Shown: in pieces, positions 29,205 through 38,097 of the stretch
Layout of the letters: every line of letters begins with the position of its first letter
Numbering within the stretch: position 1 is the first letter of the stretch
Source of the DNA: Achromobacter pestifer
Lineage (GTDB): Bacteria; Pseudomonadota; Gammaproteobacteria; Burkholderiales; Burkholderiaceae_B
Direction of reading: 5' to 3'
Length of the DNA: 64,000 nucleotides
Assembly (NCBI RefSeq): GCF_013267355.1
Contig: NZ_CP053985.1
Span: forward strand, 496,001-560,000
Position numbers and translations under genes: made by a program
The notes under the pieces: generated by a model
What the model was told of the DNA's origin: nothing
What the model saw: the letters and a program-made list of their open reading frames with translations, nothing else
The model's database searches: none

Positions 29205-29242
29205 GCATGCTTTAGTTAATGTGTTTTTAACTAAAGCGATGC
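29205..29242. repeat. AT-rich dyad between rnr and tRNA-Leu
   Basis: GCTTTAGTTA (29209-29218) and TAACTAAAGC (29228-29237) pair perfectly over 10 bp around a 9-base spacer; allowing a one-base bulge the stem extends to GCAT/ATGC. It sits about 50 bases upstream of the tRNA. It could be a regulator site or a leader hairpin. Confidence 0.6.
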
Positions 29243-29288
29243 AACTAGGGCGGCAGCGTATCACATACTTCTGACAGTATCTCTCAGT

Positions 29289-29373
29289 GCCCAGGTGGCG
29301 GAATTGGTAGACGCGCACGGTTCAGGTCCGTGTGCCGCAAGGTGTGGAGGTTCGAGTCCTCTCCTGGGCACCA
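29289..29373 (+). tRNA. tRNA-Leu(CAG), copy 1
   Basis: 85 bases with encoded CCA. Acceptor GCCCAGG/CCTGGGC, class-II long variable arm, anticodon loop TTCAGGT (CAG, reads CTG). Identical over its whole length to the copy at 30257-30341. Confidence 0.97.
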
Positions 29374-29421
29374 CGGAATTTCAATCAAGACCATGCAAGC
29401 CGGTCTTGATGGCAAAGGCTA

Positions 29422-29457
29422 AAAAGCCCCGGAAATCGCAAGATTTCCGGGGCTTTT
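29422..29457 (+). terminator. Terminator after tRNA-Leu copy 1
   Basis: Sixteen-bp perfect stem AAAAGCCCCGGAAATC / GATTTCCGGGGCTTTT with a GCAA tetraloop. Confidence 0.92.
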
Positions 29458-29484
29458 GCTTTGCGCCCTGCCGCCCTCGCCTCT

Positions 29485-30096
29485 TCAACGCCACGGCACC
29501 TTGCGATTCAAATGATGCCGCGCATACAGGTCGGCCCCCATGCCGTCGATCTGCCCGTCGATCAAGGCCTCGAAAGGCTTCAGCAACGCATCGAAACTCA
29601 TCGGCGCCTCGATGGCATTCAAGGCATGCGTCACGGCCTCTATCGTGGACAGCGCGCCAGCGACGTCGGCATGGCGCACCCGGTAACGCGTGGACAGCCC
29701 CGCGGGCAGCATCACGCGCGGCAAGGCGGCAAGCCCGGGATTGATATGCAGCAGCTTGCGCGCGTGCCCCCAGGTGCCGTCGGGCACGATCAATCTGATG
29801 GGCGCGCCGAGATCCTGCCCATAGCCTGGCGTCAGCACCTCAGCGCCCTCGCCGGGAAACAGCAGACGGGGCAGATGGCCGGACAGCGCCCAATCGTCTT
29901 CCGCAAAATATTCGCCGACTACGCGGCGCGCGCCGGCCAGACCCAGCACGGCCAGCCGCGCAGTGTTCAAGGCATGGCGCGCCTCGCTGGGATGCTGCAG
30001 CACCACCACTTGCGTGCGGCACGAAAGCGAGGGAATCAGCGCACACAGACAGTGCGATCGAGGACGCAGGCAACGCGTGCAAAGGGTACGAGACAT
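29485..30096 (-). CDS. DTW domain protein, probable tRNA-uridine aminocarboxypropyltransferase
   Basis: 203 aa. Four N-terminal cysteines (Cys6, 9, 16, 18 in CTRCLRPRSHCLC) form a likely zinc site. The DTW motif is D106-G-T108-W109 in LIVPDGTWGHARK. DTW proteins (TapT/YfiP, TuaA type) transfer the aminocarboxypropyl group of SAM to uridine in tRNA, giving acp3U47 in E. coli. Complete at family length, leftward, lying exactly between two identical tRNA-Leu genes on the other strand. Confidence 0.88.
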   Translation of the reverse strand: MSRTLCTRCLRPRSHCLCALIPSLSCRTQVVVLQHPSEARHALNTARLAVLGLAGARRVVGEYFAEDDWALSGHLPRLLFPGEGAEVLTPGYGQDLGAPIRLIVPDGTWGHARKLLHINPGLAALPRVMLPAGLSTRYRVRHADVAGALSTIEAVTHALNAIEAPMSFDALLKPFEALIDGQIDGMGADLYARHHLNRKVPWR

Positions 30097-30165
30097 GGGG
30101 CGACACTATATCGAAAGTTCGAAAGCGGCCCGGCAGCGAAAAATATGAAAAAAAACCCACACGAC

Positions 30166-30194
30166 TTGCACGCTTCCAAAAAAGTGTGCATAAT
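30166..30194 (+). promoter_or_regulatory. Promoter of tRNA-Leu copy 2
   Basis: TTGCAC (30166-30171), exactly 17 bases, CATAAT (30189-30194), then 62 bases to the tRNA. One of the clearest sigma-70 promoters in the window. Confidence 0.75.
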
Positions 30195-30256
30195 CTCATT
30201 CCTCTGCTGCTGAACAAGAAACAACGCGAAAGCGAAGCGACAAGTAAAGCATCAGC

Positions 30257-30341
30257 GCCCAGGTGGCGGAATTGGTAGACGCGCACGGTTCAGGTCCGTG
30301 TGCCGCAAGGTGTGGAGGTTCGAGTCCTCTCCTGGGCACCA
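30257..30341 (+). tRNA. tRNA-Leu(CAG), copy 2
   Basis: 85 bases, identical to the copy 968 bases upstream, with encoded CCA and anticodon CAG. It has its own promoter and terminator, so the two copies are independent transcripts, not one array. Confidence 0.97.
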
Positions 30342-30375
30342 ATTATTACATCACGAGGTACCTGCGTGATGCGCC

Positions 30376-30412
30376 AAAAAAACCCCGAACGCGTAAGCGT
30401 CCGGGGTTTTTT
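30376..30412 (+). terminator. Terminator after tRNA-Leu copy 2
   Basis: AAAAAACCCCG...CGGGGTTTTTT stem extended by ACGC/GCGT across one mismatch, with a GTAA loop. Confidence 0.88.
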
Positions 30413-30471
30413 CTTTGTCCGGCCCATTTTGCTTGCCCGGCTCGCAAATCGTTGGAGCCGGGCAAGCCGCC

Positions 30472-30915
30472 TTACTTCAGCACGCGCGTCATCACTACGT
30501 GCGGAATACCGGCCTCGACGAACTCCTCGCCTTCCACATTGAAGCCATGCGCGCGGTAGAAGCCCGCCGCATGCGTCTGCGCGTGCAGCACCAGCATGCG
30601 GTGGCCGTCGCCATGCCCCTGTTCGATCAACGCGTCCAGCAGCTGGCTGCCGACGCCCATCCCGCGGGCCCTCTTGTGGACCGCCATGCGGCCGATATGG
30701 CCGTCGGGCAGCAGCCGGCCCGTGCCCATCGGCGTGCCGTCCGGGCCATATGCCACGGCGTGCACCGACACGGCATCATCGTCGTCCAGCTCGACCTCGG
30801 GCGGCACTCTCTGTTCGACGACGAACACCTCGTGGCGCACCGAATACGCGTCGTCGCGCAAGCGGTCCCAGGTTCCCAGGGCGATACGCACCGTAGCTTG
30901 TTTGTTGGTCGACAT
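30472..30915 (-). CDS. GNAT family N-acetyltransferase (ElaA-like)
   Basis: 147 aa. The start is the ATG at 30915, 6 bases after GAGGG; an ATG two codons upstream sits too close to that ribosome site. The pattern YSVRHEVFVVEQRVPPEVELDDDD at the N-terminus, the acetyl-CoA loop IGRMAVHKRARGMGVGSQLLDALIEQ and HAQTHAAGFYRAHGFNVEGEEFVEAGIPHVVM at the C-terminus are those of the ElaA-like GNAT group. Substrate unknown. Confidence 0.92.
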   Translation of the reverse strand: MSTNKQATVRIALGTWDRLRDDAYSVRHEVFVVEQRVPPEVELDDDDAVSVHAVAYGPDGTPMGTGRLLPDGHIGRMAVHKRARGMGVGSQLLDALIEQGHGDGHRMLVLHAQTHAAGFYRAHGFNVEGEEFVEAGIPHVVMTRVLK

Positions 30916-31035
30916 GTCCATCCCTCGCGTGCAGCAAATGAATAAAAGTAATCCTACGCCGCATTTTGGCAGGGATGAAGAACGGCCAAAAGGGGGTACG
31001 ATCGCGGCTTGCCCACGTCGCCCAGGTTCCGCCAC

Positions 31036-31920
31036 ATGCCGCCTGCCGCTCCGCCCGCCTGGCTGAAAGCCGCGCCCGCGCTCTTCCTGCTGCTCTGGTC
31101 CAGCGGCTTCGTGGTGCTCAAGGTGGGCCTGGCCTATGCCGATCCCATGACGTTCCTGGCGTTGCGCTACGCCTGCGTGGTGCTGATTCTTGCGCCCTTC
31201 ATGCTGTTCCTGCGCCCGCCGCTGCCGCGCGGCGCCAGCGCCTGGGGCCACCTGGCGATGGTCGGACTGCTGTTGCAGGCAGGCTACTTCTGCTTTACCT
31301 ACCTGTCGCTCAAGCAAGGCATGTCGGCTGGCGCCGTGGCGCTGATCACATCGCTGCAACCCATTCTGATCGGCCTGCTGGCGCCCGCGATCGCGCAAGA
31401 AAAAGTCGATGCCCGCCGCTGGGCAGGCCTGGGCCTGGGCGTATCGGGCGCCGCGTTGGTGATCATCGCCAAGGCCTCGATCGACGTGCTATCGCCGCTA
31501 GGCCTGGCGTTCGCCATTAGCGCCCTGCTCTGCATCACCGGCGGCACACTGTATGAAAAGCGCTACGGCGTGCAGACGCATCCCGTCACCTCCAACATGG
31601 TGCAGTACGCGGTCGGCCTCATCGCCACCGCGCCGCTGGCGTTCTGGCTGGAGCCTATGCACATCGAATGGACCGGGCCCCTGCTGGGTTCGCTGGCCTA
31701 TCTGGTCGTGGGCAATTCGCTGGTGGCCATCACCTTGCTGCTGACCATGATCCGCTACGGCGAAGCCTCGCGTGTGTCCGCACTGTTCTTCCTGGTGCCG
31801 CCCTGCACCGCCGTCATCGCGCTGATCGTCCTGGGCGAAGCCATCCCCGCGCTGGCCTGGCCGGGCATGGCCCTGGCGGCGCTCGGCATCCTGCTGGTGA
31901 CGCGCACTGCCGCCAAGTAG
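31036..31920 (+). CDS. EamA/DMT-superfamily transporter
   Basis: 294 aa from ATG 31036; TTG 31009 is a possible alternative. Ten membrane helices in two EamA repeats (ALFLLLWSSGFVVLKVGLAYADPMTFLALRYACVVL in the first, GLAFAISALLCITGGTLYEKRYG and YLVVGNSLVAITLLLTMIRYG in the second). Probably an exporter of metabolites or amino acids. It is followed by the AEC-family gene after 27 bases, so the two may share a transcript. Confidence 0.9.
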   Translation: MPPAAPPAWLKAAPALFLLLWSSGFVVLKVGLAYADPMTFLALRYACVVLILAPFMLFLRPPLPRGASAWGHLAMVGLLLQAGYFCFTYLSLKQGMSAGAVALITSLQPILIGLLAPAIAQEKVDARRWAGLGLGVSGAALVIIAKASIDVLSPLGLAFAISALLCITGGTLYEKRYGVQTHPVTSNMVQYAVGLIATAPLAFWLEPMHIEWTGPLLGSLAYLVVGNSLVAITLLLTMIRYGEASRVSALFFLVPPCTAVIALIVLGEAIPALAWPGMALAALGILLVTRTAAK

Positions 31921-31947
31921 AATGAGCGCCCCTCCAGGCCCCTGCCC

Positions 31948-32892
31948 ATGAACGCCGTCATTACCTCCGCCCTGCCGGTCTTCGCGTTGATCCTGACCGG
32001 CTGGCTTGCCGCCCGCTGGCGCATCCTGGGCTCCGGCGCCACCGACGCGCTGAACCGCTACGTCGTCTATCTGTCGCTGCCCGCGCTGCTGTTCCGCGCC
32101 ATGACGCAGGTGGACCTGGCGCACATGGCGCACTGGGGTTTCGTGGGCGCCTTCGCGGGCGGCATCGCGGTCACGTTCATGGCCTCGTTTATCGGCGCGC
32201 GCCGCTCGCAGCGCGCGCTGACGGACCGCGGCATCCAGGGCCTGGCCGCCTCCTACGCCAACGCCGGCTACATGGGCATTCCGCTGTGCCTGGCGCTGCT
32301 CGGCCCCGACAGCATGGCGCCCGCCACGTTCACCACCCTGCTCACCGCCAGCGTGCTATTCGGCTTTGCCATCGCCTTGATCGAGTTCGACCGCCAGCAG
32401 ACGCCCAACCTGTCCTTGACCCTGCTCAAGGTCGGGCGCGCGCTGCTGCGCAATCCGCTGTTGGCGGCTCCGCTGCTGGGCCTGGCCTGGGCTTTCACCG
32501 GCCTCGCCCTGCCTGAAGGCGTGGACCGTTACGTGGCCCTGCTGGGCGCGTCCGCCAGCCCCTGCGCGCTGGTCACGATCGGCCTGTTCCTGGCGCAGAC
32601 GGAAACGTCGAGTTCGGGGCCGGGCGTCATGCGCCTGGTCACGGGCAAGCTGTTGCTGCAGCCCGCCATCACGGCGGTGCTGGCGTTCTACGTCTTCACC
32701 ATGCCGCCGGTGTGGTCCTGGACCGCGGTGCTGATGAGCGCGCTGCCCATCGGCACCGGCCCCTTCATGCTGGCCCAGATGTACGGCCGCGACGCCCGCG
32801 TGACCTCACGCGCCATCCTGGTCTCCACCGTGGCGTCGGTGCTGACCGTCAGCCTGCTGGTCGCCTGGATCAGCGCCCACCCGATTTCCTGA
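31948..32892 (+). CDS. AEC family (auxin-efflux-carrier-like) transporter
   Basis: 314 aa membrane protein. [28 protein letters not shown] begins the first helix and [15 protein letters not shown] is the family's conserved second helix region; [18 protein letters not shown] and [15 protein letters not shown] mark both halves of the inverted repeat. Bacterial relatives carry malonate, malate or similar acids. Only 11 bases separate it from the ArsB gene, so they are probably co-transcribed. Confidence 0.9.
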   Translation: MNAVITSALPVFALILTGWLAARWRILGSGATDALNRYVVYLSLPALLFRAMTQVDLAHMAHWGFVGAFAGGIAVTFMASFIGARRSQRALTDRGIQGLAASYANAGYMGIPLCLALLGPDSMAPATFTTLLTASVLFGFAIALIEFDRQQTPNLSLTLLKVGRALLRNPLLAAPLLGLAWAFTGLALPEGVDRYVALLGASASPCALVTIGLFLAQTETSSSGPGVMRLVTGKLLLQPAITAVLAFYVFTMPPVWSWTAVLMSALPIGTGPFMLAQMYGRDARVTSRAILVSTVASVLTVSLLVAWISAHPIS

Positions 32893-32903
32893 CGTTTTTC
32901 ATC

Positions 32904-34184
32904 ATGCTGCTCGCCGCCGCCATTTTCGTACTCACCATCACGCTGGTCATCTGGCAGCCCAGGGGCCTGTCGATAGGCTGGAGCGCCGTGCTGGGCGCCG
33001 CGCTCGCCCTGGCCACGGGCGTGGTCCACCTGGCCGACATCGCGGACGTCTGGCGCATCGTCTGGAACGCCACCGCCACCTTCATCGCCATCATCGTCAC
33101 CAGCCTGATCCTGGACGAGGCCGGCTTCTTCGAATGGTCCGCGCTGCATGTGGCGCGCTGGGGCGGCGGCCGGGGAAGGCTGCTGTTCGTGTTGATCGTG
33201 CTGCTGGGCGCGGCCGTGTCCGCGCTGTTCGCCAACGACGGCGCGGCGCTGATCCTCACGCCCATCGTCATGGAAATGCTGGTGGCGCTGGGCTTCGGTC
33301 CCGGCGCTTCGCTGGCCTTCGTGATGGCCGCGGGCTTCATCGCGGACACCGGCAGCATCGCGCTGATCGTGTCCAACCTGGTCAACATCGTCTCGGCGGA
33401 CTTCTTCAATATCGGCTTCGGCGAGTACGCGTCGGTGATGCTGCCGGTGAACCTGATGGCCGTCGCGTCCACGCTGGCGGTGCTGCTGCTGTTCTTCCAC
33501 CGCAGCATTCCGCCGCGCTACGACGTGAGCCAACTGCCCGCACCCGCCTCCGCGATCCGCGACCTGACTACTTTCCGCGCCGGCTGGGTCGTGCTGGCGC
33601 TGCTGCTGGCGGGCTTCTTCATCCTGGAACCGATGGGCATCCCAGTCAGCGCCATCGCCGCCGTCGGCGCGCTGGGCCTGCTGCTGATCGCCGGACGGCA
33701 GCACATCGTCGGCACGCGCCGCATCATGCGCGAGGCGCCCTGGCACATCGTGGTGTTCTCGCTGGGCATGTACCTGGTGGTGTACGGCCTGCGCAACGCC
33801 GGCCTGACCGCGCACCTGGCGCAGGTGCTTGACCGCTGCGCCGAGTACGGCGTCTGGGGCGCGGCGATGGGCACGGGCCTCATCACCGCCTTCCTGTCGT
33901 CCATCATGAACAACCTGCCCACCGTGCTGGTGGGCGCCTTGTCGATCGCGGACACCAGCGCCACGGGAGCCGTGAAGGACGCGATGATCTACGCCAACAT
34001 CATCGGTAGCGATCTGGGCCCCAAGATCACGCCGATCGGCAGCCTGGCGACGCTGCTATGGCTGCATGTACTGGCGCGCAAGGGCCTGCGCATCACCTGG
34101 GGCTACTACTTCAAGGTCGGCATCGTGCTGACTCTGCCGGTGCTGCTCCTGACGCTCGCTGCCCTGGCGTGGCGGCTGCAATAG
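32904..34184 (+). CDS. Arsenite/antimonite efflux membrane protein ArsB-like
   Basis: 426 aa (ArsB is 429), about twelve helices, ArsB/NhaD superfamily. [32 protein letters not shown] opens with the ArsB N-terminal pattern; [24 protein letters not shown] and [42 protein letters not shown] are the two re-entrant ND(N)-motif regions. No arsR, arsC or arsA is adjacent. Its neighbours are carbon-compound transporters, so either an orphan arsenic pump or another ion transporter of this superfamily. Confidence 0.9.
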   Translation: MLLAAAIFVLTITLVIWQPRGLSIGWSAVLGAALALATGVVHLADIADVWRIVWNATATFIAIIVTSLILDEAGFFEWSALHVARWGGGRGRLLFVLIVLLGAAVSALFANDGAALILTPIVMEMLVALGFGPGASLAFVMAAGFIADTGSIALIVSNLVNIVSADFFNIGFGEYASVMLPVNLMAVASTLAVLLLFFHRSIPPRYDVSQLPAPASAIRDLTTFRAGWVVLALLLAGFFILEPMGIPVSAIAAVGALGLLLIAGRQHIVGTRRIMREAPWHIVVFSLGMYLVVYGLRNAGLTAHLAQVLDRCAEYGVWGAAMGTGLITAFLSSIMNNLPTVLVGALSIADTSATGAVKDAMIYANIIGSDLGPKITPIGSLATLLWLHVLARKGLRITWGYYFKVGIVLTLPVLLLTLAALAWRLQ

Positions 34185-34329
34185 ACGCCTATATATTACT
34201 TTTAGTTATTTAAAAGATATTAATCGGTGTTTTGAGCCAGGCGCTTGCCACTTTAGACTTCCAAACATCCACGGGTGCCTGCGCGCGCCCGTTTTGCTTT
34301 CTTACGCATCAAACCCCAGGGACTCGCCC

Positions 34330-35556
34330 ATGAGCACCAACGCCTCGACCCTACCCCTGCCCCCTTCCGCCTTGCCCCCCATCCAGATCAACCGCAAGCC
34401 GCTCTGGATCGCCCTGCTGCTGGTGCTGGCAGGCGCCCTGTACTTGAACCAGACCGTCAGCTGGCGCCAGGGCGCGCTGTGGGTCGTCGGCGCTGCACTC
34501 GGCGTAACCCTGTATCACGCCTCGTTCGGCTTCACGCAAGCCTGGCGCGTCTTCGTGTCCGACCGCCGCGGCGCCGGGCTGCGCGCGCAGATGCTGATGC
34601 TGGCCGCGGGCGTGTTGCTGTTCTTCCCCTTCCTGGCGGCGGGCACGCTGTTCGGCCAACCCGTCAGCGGCTTCGTGTCGCCCCCGGGCGTCTCGGTCTT
34701 GCTGGGCGCCTTCCTGTTCGGCATCGGCATGCAGCTGGGCGGCGGCTGCGCCTCGGGCACGCTGTTCGCAGTGGGCGGCGGCAACACCCGCATGGTAGTC
34801 ACGCTGCTGTTCTTCATCATCGGCTCGGTCATCGCGACCGCCAACTTCGGCTGGTGGTCGAACCTGCCGGCGCTGGCGCCGACCTCGCTGATCAAGACCT
34901 GGGGCCTGGCGCCCGCGCTGCTCATCAATCTGGCCGTGTTCGCGCTGATCGCGTGGGCGGCTACGGCGCTGGAGAAGCGCCGCCACGGCCACGTGATCTC
35001 GTTCGCCTCGCGCACCGCGCGCCCGGCTTCCTTGCTGCAAGGTCCCTGGCCGCTGATCTGGGGCGGCGTGGCGCTGGTGGTGCTGAACTTCGCCACGCTG
35101 GCGCTGGCCGGCCGCCCCTGGGGTATCACGTCCGCCTTCGCGCTGTGGGGCGCCAAGACCCTGGACGCCTTCGGTGGCGACGTGGCCACCTGGGCCTACT
35201 GGGCCAAGCAGCCCTCGCTGGCCGCACCGCTGCGCCAGGACGTCACGACCGTCATGGACATTGGCCTGATGCTGGGTGCGCTCGCCGCCGCCAGCGCCGC
35301 GGGCAAGTTTGCCCCCATCTGGAAGGTGCCGGCCCGCTCGCTGGCGGGCGCCGTCATCGGCGGCCTGCTGCTGGGCTATGGTTCGCGCCTGGCCTTCGGC
35401 TGCAATATCGGCGCCTACTTCAGCGGCATCCTGTCCGGCAGCCTGCACGCCTGGCTGTGGCTGCCCGCCGCCTTCGCCGGCAGCGCCTTGGGCGTGCGCC
35501 TGCGTCCCGCGTTCGGCCTCGCCGTCGAGAAGACCCCGGCGGCGTCCAGCTGCTGA
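34330..35556 (+). CDS. YeeE/YedE family (TsuA-like) sulfur-compound transporter
   Basis: 408 aa membrane protein from the ATG at 34330 with AGGGA upstream. Two copies of the family's cysteine motif are present: MQLGGGCASGTLFAVGGG and LAFGCNIGAYFSGILSG. These cysteines line the path in thiosulfate carriers of the TsuA/YeeE type. A C-terminal Cys-Cys-like end (AASSC) is also present. No TusA/TsuB gene is fused or adjacent. The AT-rich leader (34190-34225) contains the small dyad CTTTTA/TAAAAG, perhaps a regulator site. Thiosulfate or a related sulfur species is the likely substrate. Confidence 0.9.
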   Translation: MSTNASTLPLPPSALPPIQINRKPLWIALLLVLAGALYLNQTVSWRQGALWVVGAALGVTLYHASFGFTQAWRVFVSDRRGAGLRAQMLMLAAGVLLFFPFLAAGTLFGQPVSGFVSPPGVSVLLGAFLFGIGMQLGGGCASGTLFAVGGGNTRMVVTLLFFIIGSVIATANFGWWSNLPALAPTSLIKTWGLAPALLINLAVFALIAWAATALEKRRHGHVISFASRTARPASLLQGPWPLIWGGVALVVLNFATLALAGRPWGITSAFALWGAKTLDAFGGDVATWAYWAKQPSLAAPLRQDVTTVMDIGLMLGALAAASAAGKFAPIWKVPARSLAGAVIGGLLLGYGSRLAFGCNIGAYFSGILSGSLHAWLWLPAAFAGSALGVRLRPAFGLAVEKTPAASSC

Positions 35557-35567
35557 GAAACAGTATT

Positions 35568-35604
35568 CCAGGACCGTCCCCCGGCACCGGGGGACAACTC
35601 CTGG
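35568..35604 (+). terminator. Nested hairpin between the YeeE-like gene and the glutamate-synthase-like gene
   Basis: An inner 8-bp stem TCCCCCGG/CCGGGGGA (35577-35584 and 35587-35594) is enclosed by CCAGGA/TCCTGG (35568-35573 and 35599-35604). There is no T run, so termination is uncertain; it may stabilise or separate the two messages. Confidence 0.5.
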
Positions 35605-35640
35605 TGTATGGTTGCTCCATCCCGAAATACGGAGATGGAC

Positions 35641-37311
35641 ATGAGCTGGATTTTCGGCCGCTACACGGCCTTTCTGTTGACCCTGATCGGCGCCGCGGCC
35701 ACCGCCGCCCTGGCCGCGGCCAGCTCGCCCTGGTGGCTGTGGCTGGCCGTGCCGCTGACGCTGCTGGCCGCACTCGGCGTCTATGACCTGGCGCAGACCC
35801 GCCACGCCATCCGCCGCAACTATCCAGTCCTGGGCAATCTGCGCTTCCTGTTCGAATTCATCCGGCCCGAGATCCGCCAGTACTTCCTGGAAGACGACAC
35901 GCAGGCCGCGCCGTTCTCGCGCGCGCAGCGCTCCATCGTCTACCAGCGCGCCAAGCGTGAAATCGACAAACGCCCCTTCGGCACCCAGGAAGACGTCTAC
36001 GGCGACCGCTACGAATGGATCAACCATTCCATGTCGCCCTCGCAAATCCCCGACATCAACTTCCGCGTCACCGTCGGCGGTCCCGATTGCAAGCAGCCTT
36101 ACTCGATGTCCGCGTTCAACGTGTCGGCCATGAGCTTTGGCGCCTTGTCGGCCAATGCCATCCTGGCCCTGAACGAAGGCGCCCGCCAGGGTGACTTCGC
36201 GCATGACACCGGCGAAGGCGGCATCAGCCGCTACCACCGCCAGCCTGGCGGCGGCCTGGTGTGGAACATCGGCTCGGGCTACTTCGGCTGCCGCGACGAA
36301 CACGGCGCGTTCTCCGAAGAGGCCTTCGTGAAGAATGCCTGTACGCCGCAGGTCAAGATGATCGAGATCAAGCTGTCGCAAGGCGCCAAGCCCGGCCATG
36401 GCGGCATCCTCCCCGCGGGCAAGGTGACGCCGGAGATCGCCGAGGCGCGCGGCGTGGTGGCCTGGCAGGACTGCAATTCGCCGGCCACCCATTCCGCCTT
36501 CGATACGCCCATCGGCCTGATGAAGTTCGTGGCGCGCCTGCGCGAGCTGTCCGGCGGCAAGCCCGTAGGCTTCAAGTTCTGCGTGGGCCACCCTTGGGAG
36601 TGGTTCGCCATCGTCAAGGCCATGCTGGAAACCGGCATCACGCCGGACTTCATCGTGGTGGACGGGGCCGAAGGCGGCACCGGCGCCGCGCCCGTGGAAT
36701 TCGTCGACCACGTCGGCACGCCGCTGCGCGAAGCGCTGCGCCTGGTCCACAACACGCTGATCGGCGTGAACCTGCGCGACCGCATCAAGCTGGGCGCTTC
36801 CGGCAAGATCATCACGGCCTTCGACATGGCCCGCGTCATGGCCATGGGCGCGGACTGGTGCAACGCCGCGCGCGGCTTCATGTTCGCGATCGGCTGCATC
36901 CAAGCCCAGGCCTGCCACACCGGCAAGTGCCCCACTGGCGTCACCACCCAAGACCCGCTGCGCCAGCGCGCGCTGGTGGTGCCGGACAAGGCGCAGCGCG
37001 TGGCGAACTTCCATCGCAACACCCTGCATGCGCTGGCGGAACTGCTGGCGGCGGCCGGCCTGACGCACCCGGGCCAGCTGCGCCCGCACCATATCGCGCG
37101 CCGCATCTCGTCCAGCGAAATCCGGTTGCTGTCGGCGCTGTTCCCCGAACTCGCGCCCGGCGAACTATTGCGCGGCGAATTCCGCCACCAAGTATTCCGC
37201 GCGGGCTGGGCCATGGCCCAGGCCAGCTCGTTCCAACCCACCCACGACATCACCACCGCATTGGCGCAAGAGCATGCCGCCCATGCCACGCCGGCCGCCG
37301 CACAGGTCTGA
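35641..37311 (+). CDS. FMN-binding glutamate synthase family protein (membrane-anchored)
   Basis: 556 aa. Two N-terminal membrane helices (RYTAFLLTLIGAAATAALAA and WWLWLAVPLTLLAALGVYDL) precede a glutamate-synthase-type FMN TIM barrel: AFNVSAMSFGALSANAILALNEGA, GEGGISRYHRQPGGGLVWNIGSGYFGCR, KPGHGGILPAGKVTPEIAEARG, and IVVDGAEGGTGAAPVEFVDHVGTPL. The Cys cluster CIQAQACHTGKCPTGVTTQ would ligate an iron-sulfur cluster as in GltB. The glutaminase domain of GltB is absent. Its reaction is unknown; stand-alone members exist in many bacteria. The start with GGAG 8 bases upstream was preferred over ATGs 6 and 33 bases earlier. Confidence 0.93.
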   Translation: MSWIFGRYTAFLLTLIGAAATAALAAASSPWWLWLAVPLTLLAALGVYDLAQTRHAIRRNYPVLGNLRFLFEFIRPEIRQYFLEDDTQAAPFSRAQRSIVYQRAKREIDKRPFGTQEDVYGDRYEWINHSMSPSQIPDINFRVTVGGPDCKQPYSMSAFNVSAMSFGALSANAILALNEGARQGDFAHDTGEGGISRYHRQPGGGLVWNIGSGYFGCRDEHGAFSEEAFVKNACTPQVKMIEIKLSQGAKPGHGGILPAGKVTPEIAEARGVVAWQDCNSPATHSAFDTPIGLMKFVARLRELSGGKPVGFKFCVGHPWEWFAIVKAMLETGITPDFIVVDGAEGGTGAAPVEFVDHVGTPLREALRLVHNTLIGVNLRDRIKLGASGKIITAFDMARVMAMGADWCNAARGFMFAIGCIQAQACHTGKCPTGVTTQDPLRQRALVVPDKAQRVANFHRNTLHALAELLAAAGLTHPGQLRPHHIARRISSSEIRLLSALFPELAPGELLRGEFRHQVFRAGWAMAQASSFQPTHDITTALAQEHAAHATPAAAQV

Positions 37312-37340
37312 GCCGGCGGGCGGCCTCATGGCATAACAGC

Positions 37341-37676
37341 TTAGCGACGGCCGCCCGACGCCAGGAAGCAACCGAGCAAGGCGCCCACCAGCGCCGCCAC
37401 GCCCACCGACTTCCAGGCATGTTCATGCACATACTCATCGGCATAGGCGGTTGCGCGACGCGCGCGTTCCCGCGCCGCGCCCTCCCAGTCGCCCGCGGAA
37501 TCGCGCGCCTCGGCCAATTGGCGCTTCAGGCGCGCGCGCGCCGCCTCGATCTCGGAACCTGTGTAGGTGGCCGTCGACCGCAACAGGTCTTCCGTGCCGG
37601 CAAGCAGCTCATGGAAGCTGTCGCTCACCCGTTCACGGTGCAGGGACATCTCGGCGCGTTGGTGTTTTCGGTTCAT
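37341..37676 (-). CDS. DUF883/ElaB-YqjD family membrane-anchored protein
   Basis: 111 aa. A highly charged coiled-coil body (VSDSFHELLAGTEDLLRSTATYTGSEIEAARARLKRQLAEARD) is followed by the C-terminal membrane anchor WKSVGVAALVGALLGCFLASGGRR. That is the ElaB/YqjD/YgaM architecture, proteins that bind ribosomes at the membrane in stationary phase in E. coli. Excellent ribosome site AAGGAGCGACC before the start. Function here inferred from the family. Confidence 0.93.
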   Translation of the reverse strand: MNRKHQRAEMSLHRERVSDSFHELLAGTEDLLRSTATYTGSEIEAARARLKRQLAEARDSAGDWEGAARERARRATAYADEYVHEHAWKSVGVAALVGALLGCFLASGGRR

Positions 37677-38097
37677 GGTCGCTCCTTATCGTTGTTGGGC
37701 CTCGCGGAGTCAGGCCGCCTGACGCAATGCAGCATGCCCCGTTCCCGGACCAGGCTGCGCATTGAAGAGTCTCATTGTGACCATCATCGGCCGCCCCCGC
37801 CAGAGCTTTGGCAACCAGCCGTAATCCGATATTTCAACGCAAGCAAAGGTATCGGCAGCGCGCGCCGGGGTGCCGGCGCCGGTGCTTGCGCCCCCCTTTC
37901 GAATTCGTAAAAGTCCATTGCATTCAGCGGCTTGGCGCTTGACACCGGCCCCGCCCTGGCGGCCACAATAGACTTTTGCAATGCGCCAGAACCGCCTGGT
38001 CTAAGCCTCCCAACGCCGTGCATCCCAACCGCCAGCCGCCCCGTCCGGGACGTTGCTCGCGGCGGACCGACCCGGCGACAGAAAAGGAACAGGACGC

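Noticed and set aside
29295..30559. Frames starting MAELVDAHGSGPCAARC inside both tRNA-Leu genes.
   Set aside because: They are translations of the tRNA sequence itself, a well-known false gene.
34351..37092. A 913-codon frame on the minus strand, and similar long frames opposite rnr (26591-29029), kup (16284-18356), metZ-like (24276-25724) and others.
   Set aside because: They lie antisense to well-supported genes, are rich in Arg/His/Gln/Gly as expected from mirrored GC-rich codons, and have no domain features or ribosome sites.
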